Shown piece after piece: positions 40,013 through 50,533 of a stretch of 64,000 bases of DNA. Source of the DNA: Parus major (Eukaryota; Chordata; Aves; Passeriformes; Paridae); contig NC_031773.1 in the NCBI RefSeq assembly GCF_001522545.3, forward strand, positions 18,796,302-18,860,301. The letters are read 5' to 3'. Positions within the stretch are counted from its first letter, which is position 1. Every line of letters starts with the position of its first letter. The notes under the pieces were generated by a model, which worked only from the letters and a program-made list of their open reading frames with translations, was not told the origin of the DNA and did not search any database. Made by a program: the position numbers and the translations under genes.

Positions 40013-40162
40013 GAATGTAGCATTGAGGTTCAGAAAGTGCCACTGAAACACAAGGTAAAAACCCACACGAAGAAGGATCACGTAAAGGAAGATGAGGAAA
40101 GCAGCCAGACCCACGATAATAGTATTCCAAATAACATCCTGGAGGCAGTTTTACAATTGTGA
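40013..40162 (+). other. Candidate terminal coding exon, unidentified
   Basis: A clean acceptor-like sequence (tttccttcctttcag, ending 40010) is followed by an open frame of 49 codons ending in TGA at 40160-40162. The predicted peptide is hydrophilic and rich in K, E and H (for example KVPLKHKVKTHTKKDHVKED). The same frame is closed just upstream of the acceptor. No family is recognised, and a frame of this length is expected by chance in 64 kb. It is listed only because the acceptor and composition coincide. Confidence 0.15.
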
Positions 40163-42724
40163 GCACTGCCACGGACATAGATGTAGCTGCAGGAAACATG
40201 GATTTGGGTTTGTTTTAAATCCCATGGATTGGCGTCCAGGCTCTGCAACTAGCAAGTATGATCTCTTACTGAATAGGAGCATAGCCACAGGAGAGAAAAG
40301 ATTAAGGGAATCAAAGGAATACATTTTTTCATTTCACTCCTTTCTTATTACAGTAGATTAAAAGAAAAAAGTGAGTTTTGTTCAACATTCAATTTTGAGG
40401 ACAATTAAATAAGCCAAAAACATTGTTCAGAATTAGAGCACCGAATAAAGGATTTCAAAAACACAGTGTGGGGTTCATGGTGGGATTTTTATTTCCTTTT
40501 AAGATGAGCCATATACAGCTGTATGAGATCTATTGTCCTCTGTCCCACTGAAGAAATAGTTTCTTTCTAAAGTGTCCAATCTGGTAAGACACATAGGTTC
40601 TTTAAAAGCTTAAAAAAAGAAGGAAAGCACTCAAACTCTCTTCTGGTTCAAATGGCAATTATCTGAGAAGCAGCAAAGAAACAGGAATACATGAGTAAAT
40701 GAAATAGCTTTTGATGGCCTGGCTATGAATGACAGTAGGATTTGTCCCCTTTGGTAATGACATGCAGCAGCAAGCAGTATGCACCGGCAAGACAGAAGTC
40801 AGCCCTGACTGTCTGGTACAACAGCAGTGATCTTTCACAGCATAGATGGTTATTACAAGCCTGCTCAGGGGAAACCACTTTCTACTCTAATGGATGGAGA
40901 AATGTTCCTTGATACTGAGGCAAAAGGGGACATAATTTAAAGAAAACTAAACCTTTGAAAACTTCCTTGTAACTGTGGTTCTGGAAAGTCTCTTTTCCTT
41001 CTGTTCTGCAGGAACTGTCAAACACCAAGAATTCCACCATCATTTTTGGGCCCCATCAAGACAAAGGCTAACAAAAGAGGGAGGCTAAAAGACCAACTCT
41101 AGTTTACAATTCCACCTTTCAAACTCATCATCAACTGAAGGAGGGTTTTTCAAAATAAAAAAACCCCACAGACTAGGTATGTAGAGTCTGAGAAAAAAAA
41201 CCCCACTGATCATTATAGCTTGTGTTCTGCTGTCATTCATTCTTCAGGGAATCCTGTGCTCCAGGCAGATCTGGCAAAACAGACAACCAAGAGAAGAACT
41301 TTGTGTGATGGAGAGAACATGGAATGCTTCAGGTACAGAGTTTGACTGTACTGAGCTTGGAATGAGGGATAAAAGCAAGTCACAAGGGCAACGGTGCTTA
41401 CATTTCCAGTGCATCAACTCTATTGACTCAAAGTGCCAAATTTCAACTTATCTGAGTGTAAGACAGAATAACACAGGACTCAAGTCAATGGTTGGTAGAA
41501 AAATGGCAGGTAGACATTCTCCTTTAAAGCTCTGAAGATGACTGTCTCACTGCTCTGAATGGTATCTCTAGACAGAGATAAAAAGGAAAAAAAAAACCTG
41601 AAACAATTTCTCCTGAAAGTTTTTTCTAAGAAAAGACAACAGACTTGGGAAAAGTCTTAAGCAATCTTTGCTCAAGATCAAATTCTTTAGAAAGGAACTC
41701 CTCAGAGAACTGTTACACCACATGCTTAAGTGCATATGGGAACCCTGACTAGAACCATTATCAGGCTAAATAGAGGTATTGGAACTCTATGAAGCATGTA
41801 AATGAGGGGTTTTCCTATCAGATTCAGAGACTGGTTTTTTTAGGCCATGTAGGTACATATCTACTGATAGGGCTGGAGAATCTGGAACGATGAAGTACTG
41901 GTCACAAAAACTCATCAGCACTGCTAAGTCCAGGACATCTGAATTTCAAGCTTAGAGCCATTTTAAGTCATTATGCAGCTGACTAAAAATCTTCCCATGT
42001 TATGACAGTTCGTGATTTTGTGAATTCCAGTTGGAATTTCTGAATTCCCTGTATGGTTTTGTTTATAGTGATGGCTCTGTTTATTTTCAAAAGGTTACCA
42101 GAAAGGCCAACTTTAGAGTGCATGTAAATACAGCTCAGACTCAGCAGGCTAAGAAATGTGTCCAACACAGCAGGGTGCAGAAGGGAGAGGGTCAAGTAGG
42201 GTGTAACAGGGAAGTCATCTTCAGGAGACATTATGAATGCCTCACATATGTGAGACAGCTGAGGTGAGATAGCTTTGTGAGAGCAGCAAAAAGATCAAGT
42301 AAGGGGTCAGAGGGAAACCTGGCACTAAGGAATAAAGAGTGAATTCCTGGTCAGAGACAAAAAAAACCCCATTCCTGTTCAGTTGGGTGAGTTACTACAT
42401 ATCAAACAAGCAGGTGCAGGGACCTTGTCCCATCATAAGACATCTGTATTTGGCATGGTGAGGCAAGCAAAACCTCGGAGAGACTGCTGTCAGTAATGAG
42501 ATTCAAACCTGCTGGCAGTGGTCAAATGCCTGTATCAGCCTCTGATCTAGGTCTCAGAGATGTCCACGCAAAGTGACTTTGCTCACAGCTGCTGCTATGG
42601 AGTAAAGTGATTCCTGTTTGGGAGAAAGAAGGTTCTTATGCTTTAAGAAGTACCCCTTAGAGGAGCTGCAGAAGTGGTGAAAAGGAGCAAGACCCCCAGT
42701 GAGCTTTTTCCTTTTATCTTGTAG

Positions 42725-42888
42725 ATGAACCAGATGTCAGGAGCAGCAGAAAACAAATGAGGAGAATGAAGGTTCGAAGAATCAGATTGCTAAAGTGTAA
42801 TGAAAACTGGAACCAAAAACTAGGCCTGGACAAAAGAGCACCAGAGTGGAAAAACACAATGGAGGACCTTAGCGAAAAGGGGAAATAA
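42725..42888 (+). other. Candidate terminal exon with tandem AATAAA, unidentified
   Basis: A strong polypyrimidine-AG (ctttttccttttatcttgtag, AG at 42723-42724) precedes an open frame in phase 1 that runs 53 codons from 42727. It ends in TAA at 42886-42888, with two overlapping AATAAA hexamers at 42887-42897. The peptide is basic and unrecognised. The combination of acceptor, open frame and polyadenylation hexamers looks like a last exon, but each part is common by chance. Confidence 0.15.
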
Positions 42889-42940
42889 TAAAATAAACTA
42901 GCTCAGTTCTTCAATTTAAATTTCAACTTTGTGCTTTCAG

Positions 42941-43096
42941 GATAGGGGACCTGAAGAAATTGAAGAACTGGCATTAGTTTTCTTTGTAGCTGTGCAGCTG
43001 CTCACAGTTATCTGCCTCTGTGTTCCTGGCAGGCAGCACTGCAGCACCAATAGCCCGCAAATTTCCCAGGATGTGAGAAAAGGGTACCAAGAATGA
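42941..43096 (+). other. Candidate exon with hydrophobic segment, unidentified
   Basis: An acceptor-like tttcaactttgtgctttcag ends at 42940. It is followed by 51 open codons to TGA at 43094-43096. The frame encodes an acidic start (GPEEIEE) and then a roughly 19-residue hydrophobic stretch beginning LALVFFVAVQ. It resembles a membrane segment but matches no family recognised here. Probably chance; kept because it sits next to the preceding candidate on the same strand. Confidence 0.12.
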
Positions 43097-43612
43097 TTGA
43101 TGGATCCATCATGAACTTGCACATGCCAGCAGACACACGTGTCTCATGTGGCCCCACAGGAAGGATCCAGATAGAGCACTGCTGCATCCCACAGCTGCAG
43201 CCTGCAACTGCTCTGTGTCAAGTCACTGCTGATGGGGGACATATAATGTTCCCTCTGAAAGCCCTACTTGCTCAAGCAGGGCTTTCTGGTCTCTCTGGAG
43301 AGATGCTGCTGAGCCCGTATTTTAATTGGTTTTCAAATCCCAAGATACATCAGGCAAGACCTCACTCTGGTATTTTGCACTACATCCTTGCTTCTCCAGA
43401 GTACTGTCATTTTTCAGAGCAAATGCCAATAAAAAGGGCATGATGTCAGGCATTCCATCTGCAGGATGTGCCGCACTCCTCCATTCCCAACCACAGACTG
43501 ATGGACGCTGCTGCTCCCTCACTCCCGGAGGAAGCATTACAAATCCTCTCAACACCCATCCCCCCAGTTTCAGTAAAGATCCACTGACACTTGGTGGAAA
43601 AAAAACAACATT

Positions 43613-45386
43613 GTATTTGATTTACAATTAACAGGATTTACAAATAATGAAAAAGAAACAGATTAGCCATGAAATTAGGATGTCTTTGTTGATGAAAGAA
43701 TAACTGGCAAAGCACCTTCCTGTAGAAGTCATATAGCTCAGTCCTAAACAGTATAAAATAACTTACAGCCCAGGCAGGTTCAGGAATGATTATAGACAAA
43801 TGCAAGAAGTCGAGTACAAAAAAACCAAAAAAAACCCACTCACAGCCTACTGGGCAGGAAACCAGTTCTGGTGAGGCTTTTGATTTTCAGAAACTCAAGG
43901 AAAGGCCCACTGACAAATACCAGGAAAATTTCAAAATGGGAGAAAATAAAATATCAACAGACAGTAAAAGTCAGTGTGTGACAACCTACCAGGCAGGGAG
44001 AGCGGGCGGCAGACACTGCATTAGCTTGCTGAGAGTCAGCAGAGTCCCGGTGCTTGGCAGGACAATGAATGAAGGAGTACAGATGGCAGCACTTCATTAA
44101 AATGCTACTTTACTGCCAAAAACTTGCAAGACAAAGAGAAGTAAAGTTCTCTGATGTGCAATACAGCAATTTAAGAAGACGTACCTAACTTTTTGATTTG
44201 TACGGAGCTTACCTATATTGTAAACACACACTTTCTGACAAGTTATTTCAATTTTCTTTGCTATGGATTATAGTGTGTATTCAATCAAATGCAGCATTCC
44301 AAGGCTCAAAACTGACCGAGTGGTTTTCAATAGATGGGTATATGATTTTTCCAATATCATACTAGTATTTTACATCACAGATACAATAAAAACAAGTGAT
44401 GGTATTTCTAGGACAGTTCCAAGATTCAAATAAAAAATCATCAGAACCATTCTAAAATAGGATATTATACATAATCAAATCATGTTAAACAGCACACTCT
44501 CGGCAAGCAGCTAATTACAAGCATTCTGCTGGTCATGTTTTTCACACAAAAGTCATTCAATAGCACATAAATACTTATTTTTCTGATCTGCTTCTTTTTA
44601 CAAAACCATTCATCAGATTCACAGAATTAGTACAAGTAAGGCACATTAGCATATATCATAAAACTCACAATAATAACAAAGAGTTTTAAAGTTTTAAGGA
44701 CTAATTCCTTCTTTGCAGTGACTTCTGAACCGAACAAGACTTCATCAGTAGAACTCTTCTACACATTACTCTTATTTCTCTCACAGCCAACTGTGGTGGG
44801 TGCAATACTGTGCATCACCATCGAGATAAAGAATTAAATTTAGAACCATGTGTGGTAGCAAATCCCATTTTTACATCTTGCAGAGAAATTGGATGCTTTA
44901 TTCACTATGTTCATTATAAGCACAGACCAAGCTTTAGAGCTCTATGGAAGTCAATTTCCAGTTATCAAAATAAAAGGGGATATTGCATGTGTCTCTGAGT
45001 ATGTTATTGTTTTCCTAGTACAAATATTGCTTAAGGTAAAAAGGATGCTATAGTATTGAATTTACTTGCATAATGAATCCTAAATGCTGATGTCTCAGAT
45101 TCTACTAAATCAAAAGAACTATAGGTTTTTCTTCTTCCACCCCCCACCCTGCCCCCAACCAAAGGACTCTCTTTCCCACAGAAGATTCATTTACACACAA
45201 CACAGCTTTTAATTAGAAGCATAATTTACAGTAAAAATTCTTTACATTACACCTCTGCTATCAAAAAACCATGAAATCTTTCATTTAAAGTTGTAATTAT
45301 ACATTAAAAAATAGAACACTATTTCCTTAACAGGAAGAATGAATTTGAACATCTTCAGATCAGATTTCTTTATTGCGGCTTTTGAG
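43613..45386 (-). other. PLXNB2: Probable PLXNB2 3'UTR region
   Basis: This stretch follows the plexin stop codon in the direction of transcription and has no other gene. Minus-strand AATAAA hexamers occur at 45369-45374 (12 nt after the stop) and 44897-44902. An AATACA variant just before a U-rich run lies at about 43605-43620 and is taken as the tentative far end. The true cleavage site cannot be fixed from sequence alone. A G-rich segment of the mRNA lies at 45138-45159. Confidence 0.35.
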
Positions 45387-45491
45387 TCAAAGGTCAGTCA
45401 CTTTATTCTCTAGCGCAGCTGCTATTTGCTGTAAACGGAAGGCAAGCTGCATTTTTTGTGCAGCTGGATCCTCTTCAAGTGCATTTATAAT
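45387..45491 (-). CDS. PLXNB2: Plexin-B2, last coding exon (VTDL C-terminus)
   Basis: This 105-bp exon encodes the final 34 residues plus the TGA stop, in phase 0 from the acceptor ttccag (AG at 45492-45493). It begins [18 protein letters not shown] and ends ENKVTDL. It forms the terminal helices of the plexin GAP domain and the VTDL PDZ-binding motif, which in B-type plexins binds PDZ-RhoGEF and LARG to activate RhoA. Of the four plexin classes only B plexins end this way, which excludes A, C and D. The wording of the helix favours B2 over B1. An AATAAA hexamer lies inside the coding sequence (45402-45407, within the ENK codons) and another lies 12 nt after the stop. Confidence 0.93.
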   Translation of the reverse strand: MINALEEDPAAQKMQLAFRLQQIAAALENKVTDL

Positions 45492-48254
45492 CTGGAAGAT
45501 ATAAACACAGAAAGTTTAGAATAACTTAGCTTAAAATGTATAACACAGTTCTGAGACCAAGTGTTTGATACTACTTTGGTTTTCAAGAGTCTTGTTTTCA
45601 CTCTGTACCAAAGTCCATCTATTAGGCCCCATGTTCTAATTTTTCACAAAGACAGTAAAAATGATTGTCTCTGTTACTTTATCTAAGTTGCTGTAATGTT
45701 TCCCATTATGTTGTGATACAAGCAAATTAATAGGTAGTACTTTATCTTGTAAAATATTACATTCCAAGATGGAGCAGGCAGGGGAAGAATTTCATTAGAG
45801 CTATTTAAGAAACAGTGCTTTTACTTACAGTGCACCCTAAAAGGCTTAAGGGTCATTTACCATCAGTAATTATATCCCATCCCCATGAGCTTTAGTTATG
45901 AGAAGCTCCTGGGTGGTCCATGCAGAGGCATATGGTAGGACAGCGCAAGGTCTCCTGTATCTGTACGCAATATGAGGAATAAAGCCAGCAGCTCCCTTTT
46001 GGCTCTTGCCAAGAAGTGCCAAGACTCTGGCCCAGCACAGCATAGTTCAGGAAAGCAAAGAGCTCCTCAGAGGAGCCCCCAGCATCCTGCAGCTTCTGCT
46101 GTACAGAATATATATAAGAGGATATGATTCTTAAGACACAAGGGATTTGAAAACCAGAGCCAGTAAAGGTCAGCTGTTATGAGAAGGCTTTTCTTCAAAT
46201 AGAGTTTTTTAGGGCTTCCCAGATCAAATTCAAAAGGTTTTGAAAGATTTTCATTTTCACCATCCTTTAGGAAAACTTTCCCACCAGCTATTAGATTTCT
46301 CCATTAGAAAAATGTGTTACATGACAAAACCATTCCTTTTCTAGAACTGGCTTTATTAATATAAGTCTGACAGTGTAATCAAGAAGAAACCTTTAGCACT
46401 GTTTAAATACTATAGAAACTTGCAAGTACAAGGACTGGAAAAATAGAATTTGCCTGTCACTACCTGTGGTTCTTATTACTTCTTGAACATCACTGATAAT
46501 GGAGATTAATGCAGTCAGAATCAATCTAGCCAATAATTTCACTTTGAAGGGCTGGTATAATGTTTGCATTCCAAAACTGGAGCAAATTTGTTTAGAAATA
46601 ATTATTTTAATGAATTTGTTTTTAAAGTGTGAACATATTTTTACTAGACAGACTCAATAAACACTTATTGCAGTATTTAAACTGGGCCTAATTTAATTTT
46701 ATATTGTTTCCTTAATTTAAACAATTATATCTAGCTGTAACTCCTCAGATCTAGACTAAATAATTCATGATTATCTCTACTGGTGAATATATCCTTCATA
46801 TAAATGTGGACAATTAGAATGCACCCATTCAGTCATTGTCAAGCCCTGCAGAGATGCAGAAGGTACAGCACATGCTGGGAACCACTGTGTCAGTAATAAA
46901 GACAAGGGCAGCTGCAAAATGTTCCAATTTATGCAAATTAAAACATTTTCATGGAAAATAAATAGGCTTGATTAATTTTACTGGATGGTTCTTGACAGAA
47001 TATCTCCACAATTCTGGATTAGCAGCCTTTTCATCAGATGCACCTCATTGTTACACAGTGATGTACATGGAAGGGAAGAGCCACTGATGAAGTCCCACAG
47101 GCTGGTGACTCTGCCTGAGGTGTGGATGAATCAGGGATTTTCAGTTCATCTGTCATTCAGGGTCCCCGGGTGTTTGTGTAAGAGGTCAAATGACGGACAC
47201 ATTTGGGAAGGTGCTGAAAGCCAGCTTAGCACTGGGGATGAGGGGTGAGGGAATGCCAAGGGGTTGGCCTACATTCCTCTGTCTGCTTCTCCCACTGGCC
47301 ATCACTGCAAGACTTCTCAGGGTGATTTGATTTTCCCTGCTTCCATCTGCTTAAAAGCTGCAACAGGCTGGCTGCTCCTGTATAAAGCAGCTGCAGTGAA
47401 GGATGTGACTCACTGTCTTTAGTGCTAAATGTAAGTGAAAACATCAACTGTGCTGAGAGGTGCAAGACTAACCGAATAGAGCTCACATGTGCTGTGCTCC
47501 TTTTTGATTCGGCATCTGTTCTTACTTGCTTTAATTCTGAGAGTTCTCTGGAGGCATTCATTTCCATGGAAACCTTTGAATAAAAGTTTCCTTCTCTCTT
47601 TTTGTTTTCAGATTAAGTTTGGAGAGCCATAGCCACAGCCCAACTATTCTGGGATATTCTTTGTCCCCCTTTCCACAGGGTGTGAAAAACCTAAAAAACT
47701 TTTTAAACTGAAGCCGTGAGCCTGCTTTTGAATCAGGCTACATTCAACAGTCATTCTACTTTGGTTTACCTTAGGCAGGCACTTCACTTGGCATGGCAAA
47801 ACAGGGATGGCATCATGCACGGAAGTTTAAAGAGCTTTTAATTTGAACTAATAAAAAGGACATGGCTCCAATTCCTACAAACAAAACAAGTTTAACGGAT
47901 TGCTCCTAATAAAAAGCACACTGTCTTGAAACTTGATATAACATGACTTTTTGCTTGGTGGCATTCTTATATACTTATTAGGATGGTAGAACTGAAGAGA
48001 AATTATTTTAAAATCTATTTCTCTTTCAGAGCTTGTTAAACTATCGCTACCAAAACCAGATAGCCATAATGAAATTGTTCATTTATAAGGACATTCTCTT
48101 GACCAGCATCATTGCCAAGCAGGGTATATAACTGCAAGGTTTTTGTTCAGCATTGCTTTTAGTGAAATCCAAAAGTCACTCCTTTAGACTAATGTTAGCC
48201 TTCATAATGTTTTACCATTGATATTAAAGCATGAAAACAAAAGCCAAAACTTAC
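45492..48254 (-). other. PLXNB2: PLXNB2 intron before the last exon
   Basis: GT-AG intron of about 2.8 kb (donor gtaagt at 48249-48254, acceptor ttccag). Unique AT-rich sequence, no recognised repeat or RNA gene. The minus-strand frame at 47226-47567 (113 codons) is not in phase with the plexin and has no recognised domain. Confidence 0.8.
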
Positions 48255-48329
48255 CTCATCATAGTATTTGTTAGTGTACTGGTAGAGTTGGTGTAGAGCC
48301 ACAAGCGTGTTTAAGGAATCAGTATGTGC
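48255..48329 (-). CDS. PLXNB2: Plexin-B2, penultimate coding exon
   Basis: Exactly 25 codons (75 bp), phase 0 at both ends, running from [14 protein letters not shown] to TNKYYDE. The acceptor is gttaacag at the right and the donor GAG/GTAAGT at the left. It encodes helices near the end of the Ras/Rap-GAP domain. Being symmetrical, it could be skipped without frameshift, but that would remove a helix of the GAP fold. The residues fit plexin-B2 better than B1, which has a different sequence in this segment. Confidence 0.92.
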
Positions 48330-48875
48330 CTGTTAACACAAGCAGGCAGCAAACATGTCAATATAGGATCACATACAGCTGAAAGTTATGCACGTGCACA
48401 ACTGTTGGGTACAATTGACAAGATTTGCAAATGCAAGCTCTGTGTTTAATTTTGTTAAATGACACTTGGGGCAGAGAAAAGGAGTGATAAAACTTTTGTT
48501 TGGTGTTTTTTACTCCAAGACTTTCCCTCTGGTATTTTTCCAGCCTGCCCACAACTCTTAACATTGGAGGTGGAAGATATTTTGAACTCTGAACATCAAA
48601 CCACAGACTACAGCTCAAACATCTGTTAACAGCATGGGTGTGAAAAGCTAAAGTATTTACTCAGTACAATCTACATATTGTTGAGATATTAAGCATTGGG
48701 TCTGACACAGTCATCATGGGTGTTTGAAATCCTTTCTCCAGCTCTTTTTACAGCCTGGAAATTATTCACACCCCAGTACAGCAAAGGTGTAATTCATCAA
48801 TATCATGAGCACACGTACATTTGGAAAAAGCCACCTGAATCAGGAAGATAGAAAGGTGTGAGGAGGTATGGTGAG

Positions 48876-48878
<3 letters not shown>

Positions 48879-48926
<48 letters not shown>

Positions 48927-48939
48927 AGAGAGAGAGAGA
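48879..48939. repeat. (GA)n microsatellite, CU-rich in the pre-mRNA
   Basis: About 60 bp of almost pure GA, interrupted once by GGAGGGAG. It is a homopurine mirror repeat. The host gene is on the minus strand, so the pre-mRNA carries a long (UC)n tract about 550 nt upstream of the acceptor of the 48255-48329 exon. Confidence 0.95.
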
Positions 48940-49669
48940 AAAGACTTCAAATGAAGCAGGAAATAACCCTTCCATTACCTCATCTTCCCCCTGCCCCCAC
49001 GCATATGACTTATTTAGTGAATGTGCTCTACCTGTCTGAACAGATGTTCTTCATTCAAATGTGTAGGATTCGAGTCTCTAGTAACGCCTTTAGTCTTTTA
49101 AGTTACTTAAGAAAATGAAGAATTGCAAAATATTGCTACTGGCATAAATGATTACCCAAGGGATAAAGCAGCAGAGAAGCATCCATCTTCCCTTGCTCTA
49201 TAAAAGTCACTTCTAGAGCTGGTCAAAATTTGCAGTGTTCAATCACTCCTTCCATATTAATTCTTATCATAATTTATAATGAAAATAGAAAGGAAGAACA
49301 GATCCTGCCGGTGTTAAAATATTATATTGAATTTACTTTTAATCACCAAATGTTCTAATTTTATATGCATCTCAATTTATGTAATAAATAAAGTGAACTG
49401 TAAAATGAAATGTCACTACAGATGAGTTTTGTAGTGAATGACTGAAAATAGAAATGCTCTCATGAGGATGTTGATCTGCAAAATGTTAGGTCCTAAGGGT
49501 ACTGAAATAAACAAACCACAAAAAATTCCCCAAACATCCTCCTTACGCTAGAACTCTTCAACTAAATTAAGCGAATGAGCAAACCAGCTGGTAAGTACAC
49601 TGCCTTCTTGCTCAAGCTAAACAGCATCTTTAGGACTGGTGAGGGCCTCTCCTGGTTCTCCAAGTTAAA

Positions 49670-49674
49670 TAGAG
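49670..49674. repeat. Target-site duplication, left copy
   Basis: TAGAG abuts the TGCTACA end of the LTR. The other side carries TAAAG, one mismatch from it. A 5-bp duplication is consistent with retroviral integration. Confidence 0.5.
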
Positions 49675-50528
49675 TGCTACAAAGGCAAGAGCCTGCTCGA
49701 GCTGAGCTGAGCTGCAGAGCAGATGTCGCTGCCCGCTCGGCCCTTTTTGCCTCGGCCAGCTGTGGCCGATGTCAGTGGCAGGAGTGGGGAACCAGGCAAG
49801 CACTGCGAGGCTCAACCTGGAACCTCCAGAGCTTCTCTGTGCTCTGGCGTTTGGGCTCACAGGGCGACACGGGTTGTGGCGAAGGGAGAAAGAGTGCTCA
49901 GGCTCTCCCGATTTCCCAGGAACAAGTTTATTCCAACAGGTGCGGGGCTGGGATCACAGGGGAGAGGTCTGAGCCGAGACCCTGGGTACCCTCGCGCACC
50001 AGGTTTTAAGGACTGTGGGCGGCTCATATGGTGACCAATGGGACAACAGCAACGGAGGAGTTATGGGGGGGATTACAATATGCAGGACCAATGGTAAGGA
50101 CCCGGGGGAGGGAAAGCAACTGTACAATCAATGGGGCGTCGAGGAAGGGATGATAGGCAAGGAAAGAACTGGAACAAAAGGTGGGGTTCACATAGATTGA
50201 TAGGGCTTAGGGGCAGGATTGGGGTGATGGATGGGGAACAATCTAGAAAAATGGGAAGGGTTTACAATGATGGGCAACTGGGGACAAACCATTCTTTATG
50301 ACAGGGGAGCAACTGGGGTAAACCACCTCTGAACTTAATAAAACCAAACAAATGGGCGGCAACAAGCAGACAGGCTCTTTCAAGGCTGAAGCAGATTTTG
50401 TAATGACTGTTCCACTCATCCCCAATGGCAGTCCCAGATAGCAACCACCCCACTCTGCTCTTCCCAAATAACCTACAGTGCAAAAACTGCCACTGAGCAA
50501 GCACACAATGAACTTCTCCCATGTAGCA
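49675..50528 (-). mobile_element. Solo LTR of an endogenous retrovirus
   Basis: A GC-richer 854-bp block inside an AT-rich intron. Its ends form a 7-bp inverted repeat, TGCTACA at the left and TGTAGCA at the right, with the canonical TG...CA termini. The flanks TAGAG and TAAAG form a 5-bp target-site duplication with one mismatch. Read on the minus strand it has inverted CCAAT boxes (plus-strand CCAAT at 50035 and 50088), a TATA-like CCTTAAAACC at about 50012-50021, and AATAAA at 49927-49932. That is the U3-R-U5 order of a retroviral LTR. No internal gag/pol/env sequence accompanies it, so it is a solo LTR left by recombination. The family is not identified; a 5-bp duplication would fit an ERVL-like or other avian element. 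It lies in the same orientation as the plexin gene. Confidence 0.85.
49927..49932 (-). terminator. LTR polyadenylation signal
   Basis: AATAAA on the minus strand, about 85 bp downstream of the TATA-like box and followed by the GU/U-containing start of U5. This is the normal position for the retroviral poly(A) signal at the end of R. It is in sense orientation relative to PLXNB2 transcription. Confidence 0.7.
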
Positions 50529-50533
50529 TAAAG
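50529..50533. repeat. Target-site duplication, right copy
   Basis: TAAAG directly follows TGTAGCA at the right end of the LTR and pairs with TAGAG at the left, with a single mismatch. Confidence 0.5.

Larger units (their letters stand above)
30981..43612. other. Non-coding region with weak candidate exons
   Basis: Mostly AT-rich sequence without a recognised gene. A more GC-rich patch at 35800-36310 has open frames on both strands (the longest is 35780-36181 minus, 133 codons, low-complexity and P/S/H-rich), none recognised. A 15-bp tandem duplication is at about 38358-38388. Three plus-strand stretches (40013-40162, 42725-42888, 42941-43096) follow acceptor-like pyrimidine-AG sites with open frames to a stop; each is listed separately at low confidence. 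Confidence 0.45.

Noticed and set aside
43093..43631. Open frames of 116 and 101 codons on the plus strand
   Set aside because: No recognised domain and overlapping frames on the other strand; likely chance in a slightly GC-richer block next to the plexin 3' end.
49575..50034. Overlapping plus-strand open frames of 144 and 103 codons
   Set aside because: They lie over the antisense strand of the GC-rich LTR and have no retroviral or cellular similarity; they are a by-product of composition.
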